Positions 8,288 through 17,751 are shown, counted from the stretch's first letter. The stretch: 33,286 bases of DNA from Lachnospiraceae bacterium (GCA_009787745.1 WQST01000004.1:1-33286); one strand, 5' to 3'. The notes: generated by a model from the letters alone, not told the origin. Numbers and translations are program-made.

Positions 8288-9052
8288 CTAATTAGTTATC
8301 TTCAGCAAATATTGTATATTTTTATACAATATATTATCCATATCACCATCATTACATGATAGCTGTTTTATATTCACTAAACCACATATCGGCTTATATA
8401 ATGGAAATTCACTTCCAAATATCAGCTTTGTACTGCCACATTTTTTTAGTGCTTCTTCTATTCCCGCGTAACTGCCTTGAGAAGTTTCCAGAAAAACATT
8501 GTCAAATTTCGCCGCATATTCTATCGCGTCCACATCTGACGGACCAAATCCCATGTGTCCAATAATAAATTTCGTCTTGGGAAAAAGTTTGGCTAAAGCT
8601 CCCATTTTTTTAGTAGAAGCACCTGGGGAGTATAAAGTATGGCTATAAAAAGGCACTTCCAATTGCCCGCATAGATCTGCCAAATCTAATACCGTTTGAG
8701 ATGCTAATGAAAAACCATGTATTAGAGGAGCCAATTTCAATCCGGAAAATCCTCTCTTTATCCCGCTTTCAAATTCTAATAAAGCTTCTTCTCTTTTTAA
8801 AGGATTTACACAATAAAAACCATAGAACTTTCCCGGTTCCTTCCTTATTATATTTTCAACAATATCATTGGGAATATATTCACCGTCCGGCTTTTCTTCT
8901 CCGGTAATATATTTTGTCATCCTTTTTACATTAACCATTCCTCCCGGCACCAAAACTGCTTTGTCTATACCTGCCAGCTTCATGTCATTATTTAATTCTT
9001 CAATCGTACCATAATTACTCTTTCCAATATGCGCATGTCCATCAATTATCAT
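8288..9052 (-). CDS. Amidohydrolase-superfamily protein (amidohydrolase_2 type), possible benzoxazole-forming enzyme
   Basis: The 254-residue TIM-barrel metalloenzyme shows HxH as H6 and H8 in DGHAHIG, GLKLAP with K106, H138 in YSHTLY, H166 in IIGHMG, and FGSEFP where most relatives have FGSDFP or FGTDYP; the final metal/base Asp is therefore Glu215. Members hydrolyse or decarboxylate aromatic acids; the nataxazole enzyme NatAM from the same superfamily closes benzoxazole rings. Next to two adenylating enzymes and an aminohydroxybenzoate pathway, a ring-closing role is a reasonable inference. ATG 9052 is preferred to GTG 9055: AGGAGG is six bases before the ATG and only three before the GTG. 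It overlaps the end of the preceding ligase by 11 bases, so translation is coupled. Confidence 0.8.
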   Translation of the reverse strand: MIIDGHAHIGKSNYGTIEELNNDMKLAGIDKAVLVPGGMVNVKRMTKYITGEEKPDGEYIPNDIVENIIRKEPGKFYGFYCVNPLKREEALLEFESGIKRGFSGLKLAPLIHGFSLASQTVLDLADLCGQLEVPFYSHTLYSPGASTKKMGALAKLFPKTKFIIGHMGFGPSDVDAIEYAAKFDNVFLETSQGSYAGIEEALKKCGSTKLIFGSEFPLYKPICGLVNIKQLSCNDGDMDNILYKNIQYLLKITN

Positions 9053-10397
9053 CACTTTCCTCCTTTCCGTTAATATAGTTTACACGTCTGACTTTTTTCC
9101 CATCACAAGGTATTTTATCAACAATTTTAATCTGATTAGGCATCCCGCACCTATATTCAAGCTGACTGGAGATAATTTCTTCAAGCCCATCTCTATAAAT
9201 ACAGTTTGAAGCTAATTCGATAACAACCTCAGCCATATCTTCCCTTACATTAATAAAATAATTATCTCCCACCTCTTTTATATTCATTAGCATTTCCTCA
9301 ATATAAATAGGCGCATATTCTTTTCCATCAATTATTATCTGATCAATTTTTCTTCCTCTTAAATATAGCTTCTTTAATGGAATTCCACATTCACATCTAA
9401 AATGTTCAATAAATCCAATGTCCTGTGTTCGATATCGAACCAAAGGTGTCCCCTCCTTAAGAAGCGTTGTGACTACTATTTCGCCAATTTCGCCATCTTC
9501 CAACGTCTCACCTGTGTCCGGATTAATTATTTCCAGATAAACATGGGAATCCGGAATATGATACCCATCTTTTTTGCCGCATTCAATTCCCAAGGCTCCG
9601 CACTCTAAGGAACCATAGTAAAATCTTGCATCCGCATTCCATTTTGATTCTATTCTATTCCTAAATTTATTTGAACACCCTTCACCGGTAAGCCATATCT
9701 GCTCTACTAAAATATCTTCTTTCATATTAAATCCGCAATTTTCAGCTGCTTTCATTAATTCTATTACATATGAAGGTGAAGAAATTAAAACAGTACATTT
9801 AAATTCTTTCATTAATTCTATGGCTTTCGTTGGGTCGGAGTATGCCCCTCCCTTGCCAACCGGTAGGACGACAGCTTGATACCCTATTTGAGCAACTCGC
9901 TGAAAGGCTTGCCCCGCAGAACTCATTTCATATGGCAATGCAACCGCAACCACATCCGTTGCATTTAAATAAAATAGCTTTCCCCATTGAGGATATAAAT
10001 CACTGCCATACAAGTCATTGATAGTATACATAATTGATATACTTTCACCTCCGGATGTACCGGTAGATGTATGTACATGAAGAATCTCTTCTATAGGTAC
10101 ACATAGCAATCCATCTTTTTTTTTCCTTAACATTTCTTTGGAAAATAATGGTATGCGTTGAAATATATCCCATGTAAATTCTTGTTCAACATTATATCCT
10201 ACCTGATTTAATAGTCCATTATAAAAAGAATTTTTTTCATACAAATAATCCAATAGGTTTTTTAATGCGTCTTTTTGATAGCTTTTTAGTTTTATCGGTT
10301 CTACAGCCGTTATATCTCTCAATTCACTTGCATAATTCTTTAAAAAATGAAAAGAGCGACGACCTTGGGTGCATACATATTCAATTATTTCTCGCAT
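9042..10397 (-). CDS. PaaK-like adenylate-forming ligase (aryl-acid activating)
   Basis: This 451-residue protein is of the phenylacetate-CoA ligase (PaaK) branch of adenylate-forming enzymes, which activate aryl carboxylates as acyl-AMP and then pass them to CoA or another nucleophile. Motifs: ATP loop STGTSGG at 111-117, YGSLE at 261-265, RYRTQD at 321-326, LRGRKID at 346-352, and a C-terminal domain with KKVRRVNYI near the end, supplying the adenylation lysine. A C-x-C motif at 335-337 resembles the metal-binding patch in PaaK. In this operon the obvious substrate is 3-amino-4-hydroxybenzoate or a derivative. AGGAG precedes ATG 10397. Whether it makes a CoA thioester, an ester or an amide cannot be told from sequence. 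Confidence 0.85.
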   Translation of the reverse strand: MREIIEYVCTQGRRSFHFLKNYASELRDITAVEPIKLKSYQKDALKNLLDYLYEKNSFYNGLLNQVGYNVEQEFTWDIFQRIPLFSKEMLRKKKDGLLCVPIEEILHVHTSTGTSGGESISIMYTINDLYGSDLYPQWGKLFYLNATDVVAVALPYEMSSAGQAFQRVAQIGYQAVVLPVGKGGAYSDPTKAIELMKEFKCTVLISSPSYVIELMKAAENCGFNMKEDILVEQIWLTGEGCSNKFRNRIESKWNADARFYYGSLECGALGIECGKKDGYHIPDSHVYLEIINPDTGETLEDGEIGEIVVTTLLKEGTPLVRYRTQDIGFIEHFRCECGIPLKKLYLRGRKIDQIIIDGKEYAPIYIEEMLMNIKEVGDNYFINVREDMAEVVIELASNCIYRDGLEEIISSQLEYRCGMPNQIKIVDKIPCDGKKVRRVNYINGKEESDDN

Positions 10398-10409
10398 TAT
10401 GTGTTTCTC

Positions 10410-11540
10410 CTACTTTTCAATAATTGTTTCATCAATTGCTACTCCCAGATGCCGTCCTTCTTTCATCATGCATCCTAATACAACATCTCCTTTAGTAAGT
10501 AAAACACTATTTTTCACTTCTCCTTTGCTACTGATTATTCTTATATGCCAATCATCTTGCACTATTACATTTGTGGGTTTTCCATTTTTAGAAATTGTTT
10601 TAATTAATAACATCGGACGCTTTTCCATCTTAATCCGGCCAACACTTACAGCTCTTGCTCTGCCTTTTGAGTTAATCACCATAACCTCATCTCCCGATTG
10701 GAGCTCTGATAAATATCTATATTTATTATCCGGACATAAAATATACGAATGAATTGCACCTGCATTTACCCGGAAGGGTCGTAAATCCATATATGGTAAA
10801 TAATGATTTTCAGAACTTACTAAAATACCTCCTGAAGATGTGGATCCTAAAATCATCCCTTCGTCATTATCCAATTTACTAATCGTATCAATACATACCC
10901 GATCGCCCATTCCTATGTGTTTAATTTCTTCCACCTTAAGTTCTTCTATCTCCATAGTCATATTTATCAAATTATCTATCTTCTTCTTCAATTGATTTAA
11001 TTCTTCAATATCAGATGTTTTAATAAGAACAGCTTGACTTCCCATTTCCATAGTCATTGTCGCAATCCATCCATCTTCACTATTAGAAATTATCTTACAT
11101 ATTGTATTCTTATATTCCTGAGAATAAGCTAATATTAATTCAAGGGGGATATTAGTGACTGATTGGAATTGAATAACAATTGTTTTATATGATGGACTTA
11201 ATTCAATTGCACGCTCCATGCTTTTTTTATCATCAATTGTAATAAATATTCCTTTTTCAATTGTTCCGACATCATCAATTAATTTTTCATCATTGCCATC
11301 TATTAATCCCAATATTCTTCTGTCACTATTTTCTCGTGTATACTTTTTCAACCGTTCTTTATTCTCTTTATTTATTTTTATCATAGTAATAATATTTCTT
11401 GATACTTTTTCCATCAATGAAAGTTGTTTTTCATTAATAAGGACACCATTGTATCCTACATTTACCGCATAATTTAGCAGCTTTTGCCCTTCCTTATCCT
11501 GTAAATCCGAAATATCTAACCATAATTGCTTTTTTTCCAT
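10410..11540 (-). CDS. 3-dehydroquinate synthase II family, GriH-like 3-amino-4-hydroxybenzoate synthase
   Basis: This 376-residue protein is a clear DHQS-II homologue (archaeal AroB' family, unrelated to bacterial AroB). Conserved blocks are IPLELILAYSQ near 131-141, GMGDRVCIDT at 210-219, EGMILGSTSSGG at 227-238, RPFRVNAGAIHSY at 254-266, YLSELQSGDEV, and the C-terminal GRHLGVAIDETIIEK. In the grixazone pathway GriH of this family turns the GriI aldol product into 3-amino-4-hydroxybenzoate; the GriI-like aldolase in this operon makes that role far more likely than shikimate synthesis. ATG 11540 is chosen because AAGGAG lies ten bases upstream and the family N-terminus KKQLWLDI begins here; it follows the preceding stop by one base. 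The N-terminal half is less conserved and lysine-rich. Confidence 0.9.
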   Translation of the reverse strand: MEKKQLWLDISDLQDKEGQKLLNYAVNVGYNGVLINEKQLSLMEKVSRNIITMIKINKENKERLKKYTRENSDRRILGLIDGNDEKLIDDVGTIEKGIFITIDDKKSMERAIELSPSYKTIVIQFQSVTNIPLELILAYSQEYKNTICKIISNSEDGWIATMTMEMGSQAVLIKTSDIEELNQLKKKIDNLINMTMEIEELKVEEIKHIGMGDRVCIDTISKLDNDEGMILGSTSSGGILVSSENHYLPYMDLRPFRVNAGAIHSYILCPDNKYRYLSELQSGDEVMVINSKGRARAVSVGRIKMEKRPMLLIKTISKNGKPTNVIVQDDWHIRIISSKGEVKNSVLLTKGDVVLGCMMKEGRHLGVAIDETIIEK

Positions 11541-11541
11541 G

Positions 11542-12762
11542 CTAATCGCTCTCCTTTTCATTTGCATTTTTGATGTAATAATTTGCTTTCCTTAATTTTG
11601 TAATTTTTAATAATTCATTTATTGGTTCTATTTGATGTTTAGAAACATATTTAACTTCATTTGAAATGGGTAGGTCAATTTCTTTGCATTTAACTATATT
11701 CATATATTCTTCTTGTTCTACAATGATTGTTAATATCCCTCCTTGAAATATCAATCTAAAGTATTTAGGATTCAATTTCTCATTTCCATAGATTTGGTTT
11801 TGAATATCAAGCATTGAAATGCATTTTTCTCTATTGCATATGGCATCAGCGAATCTCCCATGGTGAATGAGCATTGGCATTTGATTTCCGCATTGGCATT
11901 TTTCTTGTTTGATTTCTACAATATCCTCTGTTTGATATCTAATCAGCGGAAATGCTTCTTTATTCAGTTGTGTTACCGCCAACAATCCTTTTCCGGTATT
12001 TATTATTGCCTTCCGATCATCGATCTTAACGATCTCAAGATAATAATCAGAAGATATGTGCAAATTGCCATAAGCGCAGGATACGGCAATATTTGCTGTC
12101 TCTGTCATCCCATAGAAATTAAAAACTTTTGCTTCCCATAATTTTTCTATCTGCATTTTCCTGCCATCACATAACATTTCACCTGCCACCAATATCATTC
12201 TGACGGAAAAATCTTTTCTGCTGTCGAATCCAAGATGCTGTGCCACATCTGCTAAGACTACTGCTTCTGAGGGATTACAAACCAATATGGTTGCGTTAAT
12301 CTTTTTCATAATATTTATTACTCTTTGATATGGCGTAACCATTGAACCTCTGCTGACAGGAATAATTGTGGCACCATCATCAATTAGCATTCCAGTAAAT
12401 ATATGAGCCGGGACAGACAGTGCATAAGGAAATCGAATCAGGGCAATATCTTTCTTTGTGATTTTTATGTCTTTATCTCTAAGTTGCCTAGCCGCTTCCT
12501 GCATATCTTTACGTGAATACCATACCGATACCGATTCACCTGTCGTACCAGATGACTCATGATATTGTTGAATATCATCTATTTCAACTGATAATAAATC
12601 AAATGGATCACTTTTCTTTAGATCTTTTTTTTCTGTAAAATTAATTTTTTGAAACTCTTCAATATTCGAAATTGTTACCGGAATTTTTCTCTGTTTATAA
12701 AATTTACTTCTTTCTGCCTGAGCCAAAGCAAAATTTATTTTGCTTAATAATTTTTCTTCCAT
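11542..12762 (-). CDS. Second PaaK-like adenylate-forming ligase
   Basis: At 406 residues it is shorter than the 451-residue ligase encoded two genes downstream, mainly at the N-terminus. Motifs: SSGTTGES at 70-77, YGMTE at 217-221, RYQTED near 296-301, HHGRFAD, C-x-C in EKCQCG, and ITKLRKANYY near the C-terminus at the place of the adenylation lysine. It presumably activates an aryl or other carboxylic acid. Two such ligases in one aminohydroxybenzoate cluster suggest either activation of two different building blocks or separate activation and condensation functions. GTG 12765 and ATG 12762 are both possible; AAGGAG is five bases before the ATG, which I prefer. The stop is one base from the next start. 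Confidence 0.83.
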   Translation of the reverse strand: MEEKLLSKINFALAQAERSKFYKQRKIPVTISNIEEFQKINFTEKKDLKKSDPFDLLSVEIDDIQQYHESSGTTGESVSVWYSRKDMQEAARQLRDKDIKITKKDIALIRFPYALSVPAHIFTGMLIDDGATIIPVSRGSMVTPYQRVINIMKKINATILVCNPSEAVVLADVAQHLGFDSRKDFSVRMILVAGEMLCDGRKMQIEKLWEAKVFNFYGMTETANIAVSCAYGNLHISSDYYLEIVKIDDRKAIINTGKGLLAVTQLNKEAFPLIRYQTEDIVEIKQEKCQCGNQMPMLIHHGRFADAICNREKCISMLDIQNQIYGNEKLNPKYFRLIFQGGILTIIVEQEEYMNIVKCKEIDLPISNEVKYVSKHQIEPINELLKITKLRKANYYIKNANEKESD

Positions 12763-12794
12763 CACATCTCCTTGGATTTTACTTTTACTACGAA

Positions 12795-13619
12795 CTAATT
12801 ATTACAAAGCATTTTATGAATCTTCTTATGAGGTATTTGACCTGACCAAAACTCTTTCTCTTTTTGGTATTCATCAAGATCTATATAATAAACCAATAAT
12901 CCGGCATCATCTTTTGGCAACCCAGCTAATATATAATCATCTCTTGAACTTTTAATTAAATCCTCACCACATTCTACATATCTTAAAATGGACGTCTGCC
13001 CCGAAAAATTAATTCTTGATACACTGCTTGTCCCCGTTACACATATCATAAATAAAAAGCAAGGAATGTCCATAACTCTTGATAATGCTATCTGTTCAAG
13101 AATAAAATCATATTCATAAGGAATTTGGGTTAAGCATATAATAAAATCTGTTTCAGACGCGGCTAATTTTTCACATAAAGCCAATGAATTTAGATCATTT
13201 CCAATTAATACTCCAAATTTACCGAATTCTGTTTCAAAAATATCAATTTTTCTTCCGGGTTTCATAAAATGCATTTCAAACTCATTAAGACATATTTTTC
13301 GATATTTCCCTAAAATATTTCCCTTACGATTAATAATGATTGCTGAATTATAATATGAGTAATTATCCTTTTCAAAAATTCCACCAATAACCATAGAATT
13401 TTCAGATTTTGCCAAATCTACCAAAAAATGAACTGTATCCCCCATCAAATCTTCAGCTGTTTCATCCAAATTAATTAAATTTATACTGGCTGAAAACAAT
13501 TCTGGTAAAATAATTAAATCAAGCGGCTTCTTAGCTTCACTAATTTTTTCATTTAAATCCATAAATAATAATTGTTTTGATTCAAATGTTACATCCGTTT
13601 GCAGCAAACATACATTCAT
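12795..13619 (-). CDS. Nitrilase-superfamily (CN-hydrolase fold) protein without the catalytic cysteine
   Basis: The 274-residue product has the carbon-nitrogen hydrolase fold: N-terminal strand NVCLLQTDV, ILPELF with E40, GKYRKICLNE with K108, and the nucleophile-elbow strand FGVLIGNDLNS. Active relatives have Cys where this protein has G140 (typically LICYD/LICWD; here LIGND), so two of three triad residues remain. The codon is GGA and the frame around it is intact. It therefore probably does not do standard nitrilase or amidase chemistry and may bind a ligand, act as a partner of the other nitrilase-like protein in this operon, or use another mechanism. AAGGATAAATGAG precedes ATG 13619. 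It sits between a methyltransferase and a ligase. Confidence 0.8.
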   Translation of the reverse strand: MNVCLLQTDVTFESKQLLFMDLNEKISEAKKPLDLIILPELFSASINLINLDETAEDLMGDTVHFLVDLAKSENSMVIGGIFEKDNYSYYNSAIIINRKGNILGKYRKICLNEFEMHFMKPGRKIDIFETEFGKFGVLIGNDLNSLALCEKLAASETDFIICLTQIPYEYDFILEQIALSRVMDIPCFLFMICVTGTSSVSRINFSGQTSILRYVECGEDLIKSSRDDYILAGLPKDDAGLLVYYIDLDEYQKEKEFWSGQIPHKKIHKMLCNN

Positions 13620-13632
13620 CTCATTTATCCTT

Positions 13633-14496
13633 TCAATCGTTCTTAAAAATCAAATATTTCGTGACATTTTCTTCCGTGCAATTATTATATTTTTCACTCA
13701 TCCTGGTCATATATTTCGTGAGTGCATATATGAATTCATCACTTTTTTCTGATAATATGTCCCCAAAGGTACCTCTTGATAATATGCTTTGAATCATATC
13801 TTCCGCATTTTTATAATCTATTTGAAAAATTAATATCTCTTGATGAACCAATTCCATATTATTTTGTAATGCTGCATTGATAATTTCTTTTTCTCCCAAG
13901 GTGTCATTCCATACATTCATAACTTTTTCAGGTACTTTCGCTTCTTGGTAATGGCAATTTTTATTTGAAATTTTTATAATCGCTTTAAAAAGTTTATTAC
14001 CTGTAAATGTCACGGATTCTTTGCTTACCTTTACATTTTGCAATGTATAACCAGGGATAGAACATATAAAATAACCTTTTGATTTTAGTATCTTTGATAT
14101 GCCTATAAAAGCATCTTCATTTAACCATTGAATACCATAATTACAAGTTATCAGATCGGCTTGATAATTTAAAGTTCCTAAATCCCGACCGTCAATTTGG
14201 ATAAAATCGGCTCTATCAATCTCTTTTGCTTGTGCTTCTTTAAGCATTATTTGCGATATATCAACTCCTAAAAATCTTGCATTCTTAAATGTATCGCTTA
14301 ATTGTTTTGTCAGTATACCGGTACCGCAACATAAATCAAGAATATTGATATCCATTTCCTCTGATTTTATATTAAGAAAATTATATAAGAAATTGATAAT
14401 CCCATTCCCTATTTTCTGATAGTAATTTACATTACTGTGTGTTTCATAATCTTCGCCTAAACTATCAAATATCGCTTTATTATGTATTTGGCTCAT
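13633..14496 (-). CDS. Class I SAM-dependent methyltransferase
   Basis: This 287-residue protein has a class I methyltransferase fold of the BioC/UbiE-like kind: motif I ILDLCCGTG at 52-60, acidic residue D79 in LGVDIS at the end of strand beta-2, and DLITCNYGIQWL as motif IV. The C-terminal third is less conserved and should define the substrate. Inside a biosynthetic operon it most likely methylates the aromatic product or an intermediate, possibly at oxygen or a carboxylate; the acceptor cannot be read from sequence. GGAG stands seven bases before ATG 14496 and the start is one base after the stop of the exporter permease gene, so expression is coupled. Confidence 0.85.
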   Translation of the reverse strand: MSQIHNKAIFDSLGEDYETHSNVNYYQKIGNGIINFLYNFLNIKSEEMDINILDLCCGTGILTKQLSDTFKNARFLGVDISQIMLKEAQAKEIDRADFIQIDGRDLGTLNYQADLITCNYGIQWLNEDAFIGISKILKSKGYFICSIPGYTLQNVKVSKESVTFTGNKLFKAIIKISNKNCHYQEAKVPEKVMNVWNDTLGEKEIINAALQNNMELVHQEILIFQIDYKNAEDMIQSILSRGTFGDILSEKSDEFIYALTKYMTRMSEKYNNCTEENVTKYLIFKND

Positions 14497-14497
14497 G

Positions 14498-15640
14498 TTA
14501 TTTCTCCTTTGCAGTTAAACGGTTTCCGGCTACAGCCATAACAAATAAGATGATAATAAAAATTGAAATCATCCATATTTCATTTGAAATAAGCAAACTT
14601 TCCCCATTAAGAACATTATCCATTGCTATTTTCAGCCAATATGTAGGTGTTAATTTGGACAAAACCAACATATTCTCAGGCATATATAAGATAGACCAGT
14701 ATAATCCACCCAACATAGCTAAAACATTAATCAAAATATTTAATAATGCCAAAAACATATTTTTAGTTTTAGAAATAGATGACATAAAAGTGCCCAGCAT
14801 AAACCCAGTCAACCCTGATCCAAGAAGAACCAAAATGATATCAATAACCATTCCAGCATTCAAAGATTTTACCGCTAATAGCATAAATACTAAAATAACT
14901 AACAATTGTATTATATAGATCCCTAATTCACTCAGCAGTAATGATATTACATATTTTCCGTAGCTATATTTTGTCGTTGTAATTCTAGTTAATATCCCAT
15001 TCCTTTTATCTTGATAAAGCTTCATTCCAAAATAACAATTATAGTAAATCATGAAAAATATAATAAATCCCCAGAATACTTTAATCGCACTTGAAATACC
15101 TCTTTCTTCTTGATTGTCCTGCGGTATTATTAAATTTACTTTTACGGCATTTTCATTTATATCTTTCACAAATGACTGTAACTCAGTATCTGTATCAGTA
15201 AGATCACTTGCAATTACATACTGATGAAGATAGCTATTTATATCATAATCGACAAAAATATAAATGGAACTTTCTGTTAAACTCACTGACGTAATTTCAA
15301 TTGAATCATTATTACGTATACTTTCATATAAGCCCATTGGCAAAATGACTGCATAATCAATTTTATTCTTTATTAACTCATGTTGTATTTCCGAACCATC
15401 CAAAATCTTAATCGAGTATCGCTCACTAAGATACCGAATCATTTCATTACTAAATTCCGTTTTATCTTGATCCCAAATACCAACTCTACATTTTGAAACA
15501 AAAGAATTATCTGTTTGTTCTTTATCATCAGAGAAAATAATTATATTAAATAATATAATGGCAATGATGGGCAATAAAAACAAGATGAGTCTAAAAATGC
15601 CATTTAAATTTCTTTTCATATTTAGTTTAAGAATCATCAT
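14498..15640 (-). CDS. ABC-2 type permease of product exporter (second permease)
   Basis: This 380-residue membrane protein has one N-terminal helix near residues 13-33, an extracytoplasmic domain of about 150 residues, and five hydrophobic segments from roughly 186 to 372, the ABC2_membrane_3 layout. It pairs with the similar permease encoded immediately upstream (4-base overlap) and the ATPase before that. Its ribosome binding site AGGAGG lies inside the end of that upstream gene. The likely job is export of the cluster product, giving self-resistance or secretion. Its final bases are directly followed by the methyltransferase start, which places export and tailoring in one transcript. Confidence 0.85.
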   Translation of the reverse strand: MMILKLNMKRNLNGIFRLILFLLPIIAIILFNIIIFSDDKEQTDNSFVSKCRVGIWDQDKTEFSNEMIRYLSERYSIKILDGSEIQHELIKNKIDYAVILPMGLYESIRNNDSIEITSVSLTESSIYIFVDYDINSYLHQYVIASDLTDTDTELQSFVKDINENAVKVNLIIPQDNQEERGISSAIKVFWGFIIFFMIYYNCYFGMKLYQDKRNGILTRITTTKYSYGKYVISLLLSELGIYIIQLLVILVFMLLAVKSLNAGMVIDIILVLLGSGLTGFMLGTFMSSISKTKNMFLALLNILINVLAMLGGLYWSILYMPENMLVLSKLTPTYWLKIAMDNVLNGESLLISNEIWMISIFIIILFVMAVAGNRLTAKEK

Positions 15641-16746
15641 TTGGCAAGCCTCCTTTTATTCGTTAAAACTGCAACAATAATCAAAATCGATGCCCCCGCC
15701 GCCATTACTTGAATATATTCAATAAACGATACAGAATTTGTTTCATATATTGTACTAAATAATACATTCTGGCATACTGCATTTGGCAGAAGCTGATTAA
15801 TCAATCTACCTGCCCCAAAATGATCCAAATCTATGATTACAAATCCTCCGGCTAAAAAAGTTGAACCTAAAATTATGATATTTGCTAATGTATAAGCAAT
15901 GCCATAGTCTTTAACCACTGAAATCAAAGCAAGCCCAAATAAATTTGAAAAGATAATAAAGATAAAAAGAATTGCTATTAGCCTAAAATAATTACTTCCT
16001 AAAAATACGCCATATACCATTTTATAAAAAATAAGCAATACCGAAATTTGCATGGCTACCAAAAGTATAGATGCCAATAAGACGCCTATATATATCGGTA
16101 GTAACCTGTTCGTTACTGAAAGTAGTCTTTCCTGTTTTCGTCCTATTAGGGTATCACTAATTATTTTAATTGCATACAGCGATCCAAATAAGCAAACTAA
16201 AACTGTGAGTGTTACACCATAATAATCAAATGCCCTCGGAATATGGTTATTAGATAACCCTCTTGCTTGTATATAAGTTTCCAGTAATCGATTTCCAATA
16301 ACATCATAATCATTGTAATTCACATTTTGATGTGTAAAAATATTTTGATTCCTTGTGAATTGTGTGAGAATAAATGTTATAATCGCCACTCCTTGCAGTT
16401 CTGGATCTTCAACTACAAAATTAATCTCATCAGAATCGTACCATATATATCCATGTATCTCGCCTAATAACAATGCATTGTCTGCCTCTGAATGATTATT
16501 CAAAATTATAGTTTCAGTAATATTACTTACTGCTTCTGCTGCAAATACGCTTTTTAAAGATTCCATATACATATCACCTTCTATTAGCGCTACTTTATAC
16601 TTTTCTGTTTTCGGTGCTTGAAAATCACCTTGTAGTGCATTGCCAACAATAAGAGCCAATATTGCCGGAAAAAAAACCATCAACAACATACTTGTATAAT
16701 CTCTTATTTCCCTTTTTAATGTATATTTAAATGTAGATATTATCAC
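15637..16746 (-). CDS. ABC-2 type permease of product exporter (first permease)
   Basis: The 369-residue permease has the same layout as the next one: N-terminal helix near residues 17-35, a soluble loop domain to about residue 175, then hydrophobic segments to the C-terminus. It starts with GTG at 16746, supported by AGGAG seven bases upstream, and lies ten bases after the ATPase stop. Two different ABC-2 permeases with one DrrA-like ATPase suggest a heterodimeric membrane channel. I infer export of the metabolite made by this operon. Confidence 0.85.
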   Translation of the reverse strand: MIISTFKYTLKREIRDYTSMLLMVFFPAILALIVGNALQGDFQAPKTEKYKVALIEGDMYMESLKSVFAAEAVSNITETIILNNHSEADNALLLGEIHGYIWYDSDEINFVVEDPELQGVAIITFILTQFTRNQNIFTHQNVNYNDYDVIGNRLLETYIQARGLSNNHIPRAFDYYGVTLTVLVCLFGSLYAIKIISDTLIGRKQERLLSVTNRLLPIYIGVLLASILLVAMQISVLLIFYKMVYGVFLGSNYFRLIAILFIFIIFSNLFGLALISVVKDYGIAYTLANIIILGSTFLAGGFVIIDLDHFGAGRLINQLLPNAVCQNVLFSTIYETNSVSFIEYIQVMAAGASILIIVAVLTNKRRLAK

Positions 16747-16756
16747 TGATTAACTC

Positions 16757-17701
16757 CTAATCTCTTAATGTTTTGCCTGTTAAATGTAAAAAGATATCTT
16801 CCAGATTATTTCTTTTCATATTAATTGATAAAAATTTATAGTTTGTTCTTTCAATAACATCCAATATATGCTTTAATGAAAATGTATTCGCCTGCGCTTC
16901 AATTTCCAATACTTTTTCGTTTATACTGCACTTTACAACACCGATAATTTCATTCAATTGTTTACAAAGCTCATTTTGAATTTTTTTATCCAACATGATA
17001 AGGTATGTTTCATTTAAATTATATTTTAGTAGAAGTTCATTAGTATTACCGCTTTCAACGACTTTTCCTTTATCAATAATCAAAAGACGGTTACACAGGC
17101 TTTGGATTTCCTCCATATAATGAGAAGTATATATAATTGTTGCTCCCTGTTGGTTTAGTTTCCGTATCGATTCCATGATATGGTTTCTCGATTGTGCATC
17201 AATACCAACAGTTGGTTCATCCAAAATAATTATTTGGGGGCGATGGACAATAGCACAGCCGATATTAAGCCTTCTTTTCATTCCACCTGAAAATGTCTTG
17301 GGAAATTTATTCGCAACATCTGTTAATCCAATAAATTCAAGGGTTTGGTCAACATTATGCTTCCGTGTTTTATTATTAATACCATAAAGGCTTCCAAAAT
17401 ATTCTAAATTTTCTTTGGCAGTCAGATCTTCAAATATAATAATATCTTGTGGAACTAATCCCATATTCCTTTTTATATCTTTTAGATTCTTATCAAAATT
17501 TTTGCCTTCTACTAAAATTTCACCCTTATCTCTGTGAATAATTCCACTTATTATACTAATTGTTGTCGATTTGCCTGCTCCATTTGGGCCTAATAATCCA
17601 AATATATCTTGTTTGTCAATTTTGAAGCTTACATCATCAACCGCCACAGTATTTTGATATTTTTTATGTAAACCTTGAACTTCTAACATTGTTATGCTCA
17701 T
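16757..17701 (-). CDS. ABC exporter ATP-binding protein (DrrA/CcmA-like)
   Basis: This 314-residue ATPase carries Walker A GPNGAGKST at 38-46, a Q-loop in VPQD, the signature FSGGMKRRL beginning at 137, Walker B IIILDEPTVGID with DEP at 161-163, and the H-loop TSHYMEE. A C-terminal extension of about 90 residues is typical of DrrA-type ATPases for drug export. ATG 17701 is preferred over GTG 17710 because AAGGTG is spaced seven bases from the ATG. The gene drives the two permeases encoded just downstream. It is a different lineage from the ABC pair at 1013-2861, whose signature motifs are degenerate. Confidence 0.88.
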   Translation of the reverse strand: MSITMLEVQGLHKKYQNTVAVDDVSFKIDKQDIFGLLGPNGAGKSTTISIISGIIHRDKGEILVEGKNFDKNLKDIKRNMGLVPQDIIIFEDLTAKENLEYFGSLYGINNKTRKHNVDQTLEFIGLTDVANKFPKTFSGGMKRRLNIGCAIVHRPQIIILDEPTVGIDAQSRNHIMESIRKLNQQGATIIYTSHYMEEIQSLCNRLLIIDKGKVVESGNTNELLLKYNLNETYLIMLDKKIQNELCKQLNEIIGVVKCSINEKVLEIEAQANTFSLKHILDVIERTNYKFLSINMKRNNLEDIFLHLTGKTLRD

Positions 17702-17751
17702 TTTATTCACCTTTTTGAAATGATCTTCTATTTTAGATTTTTACAAACTCT

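Noticed and set aside
10410..11540. DHQS-II gene as a housekeeping shikimate enzyme
   Set aside because: It is embedded between two adenylating enzymes with a GriI-like aldolase in the same operon, and Bacillota normally use the unrelated AroB for shikimate.
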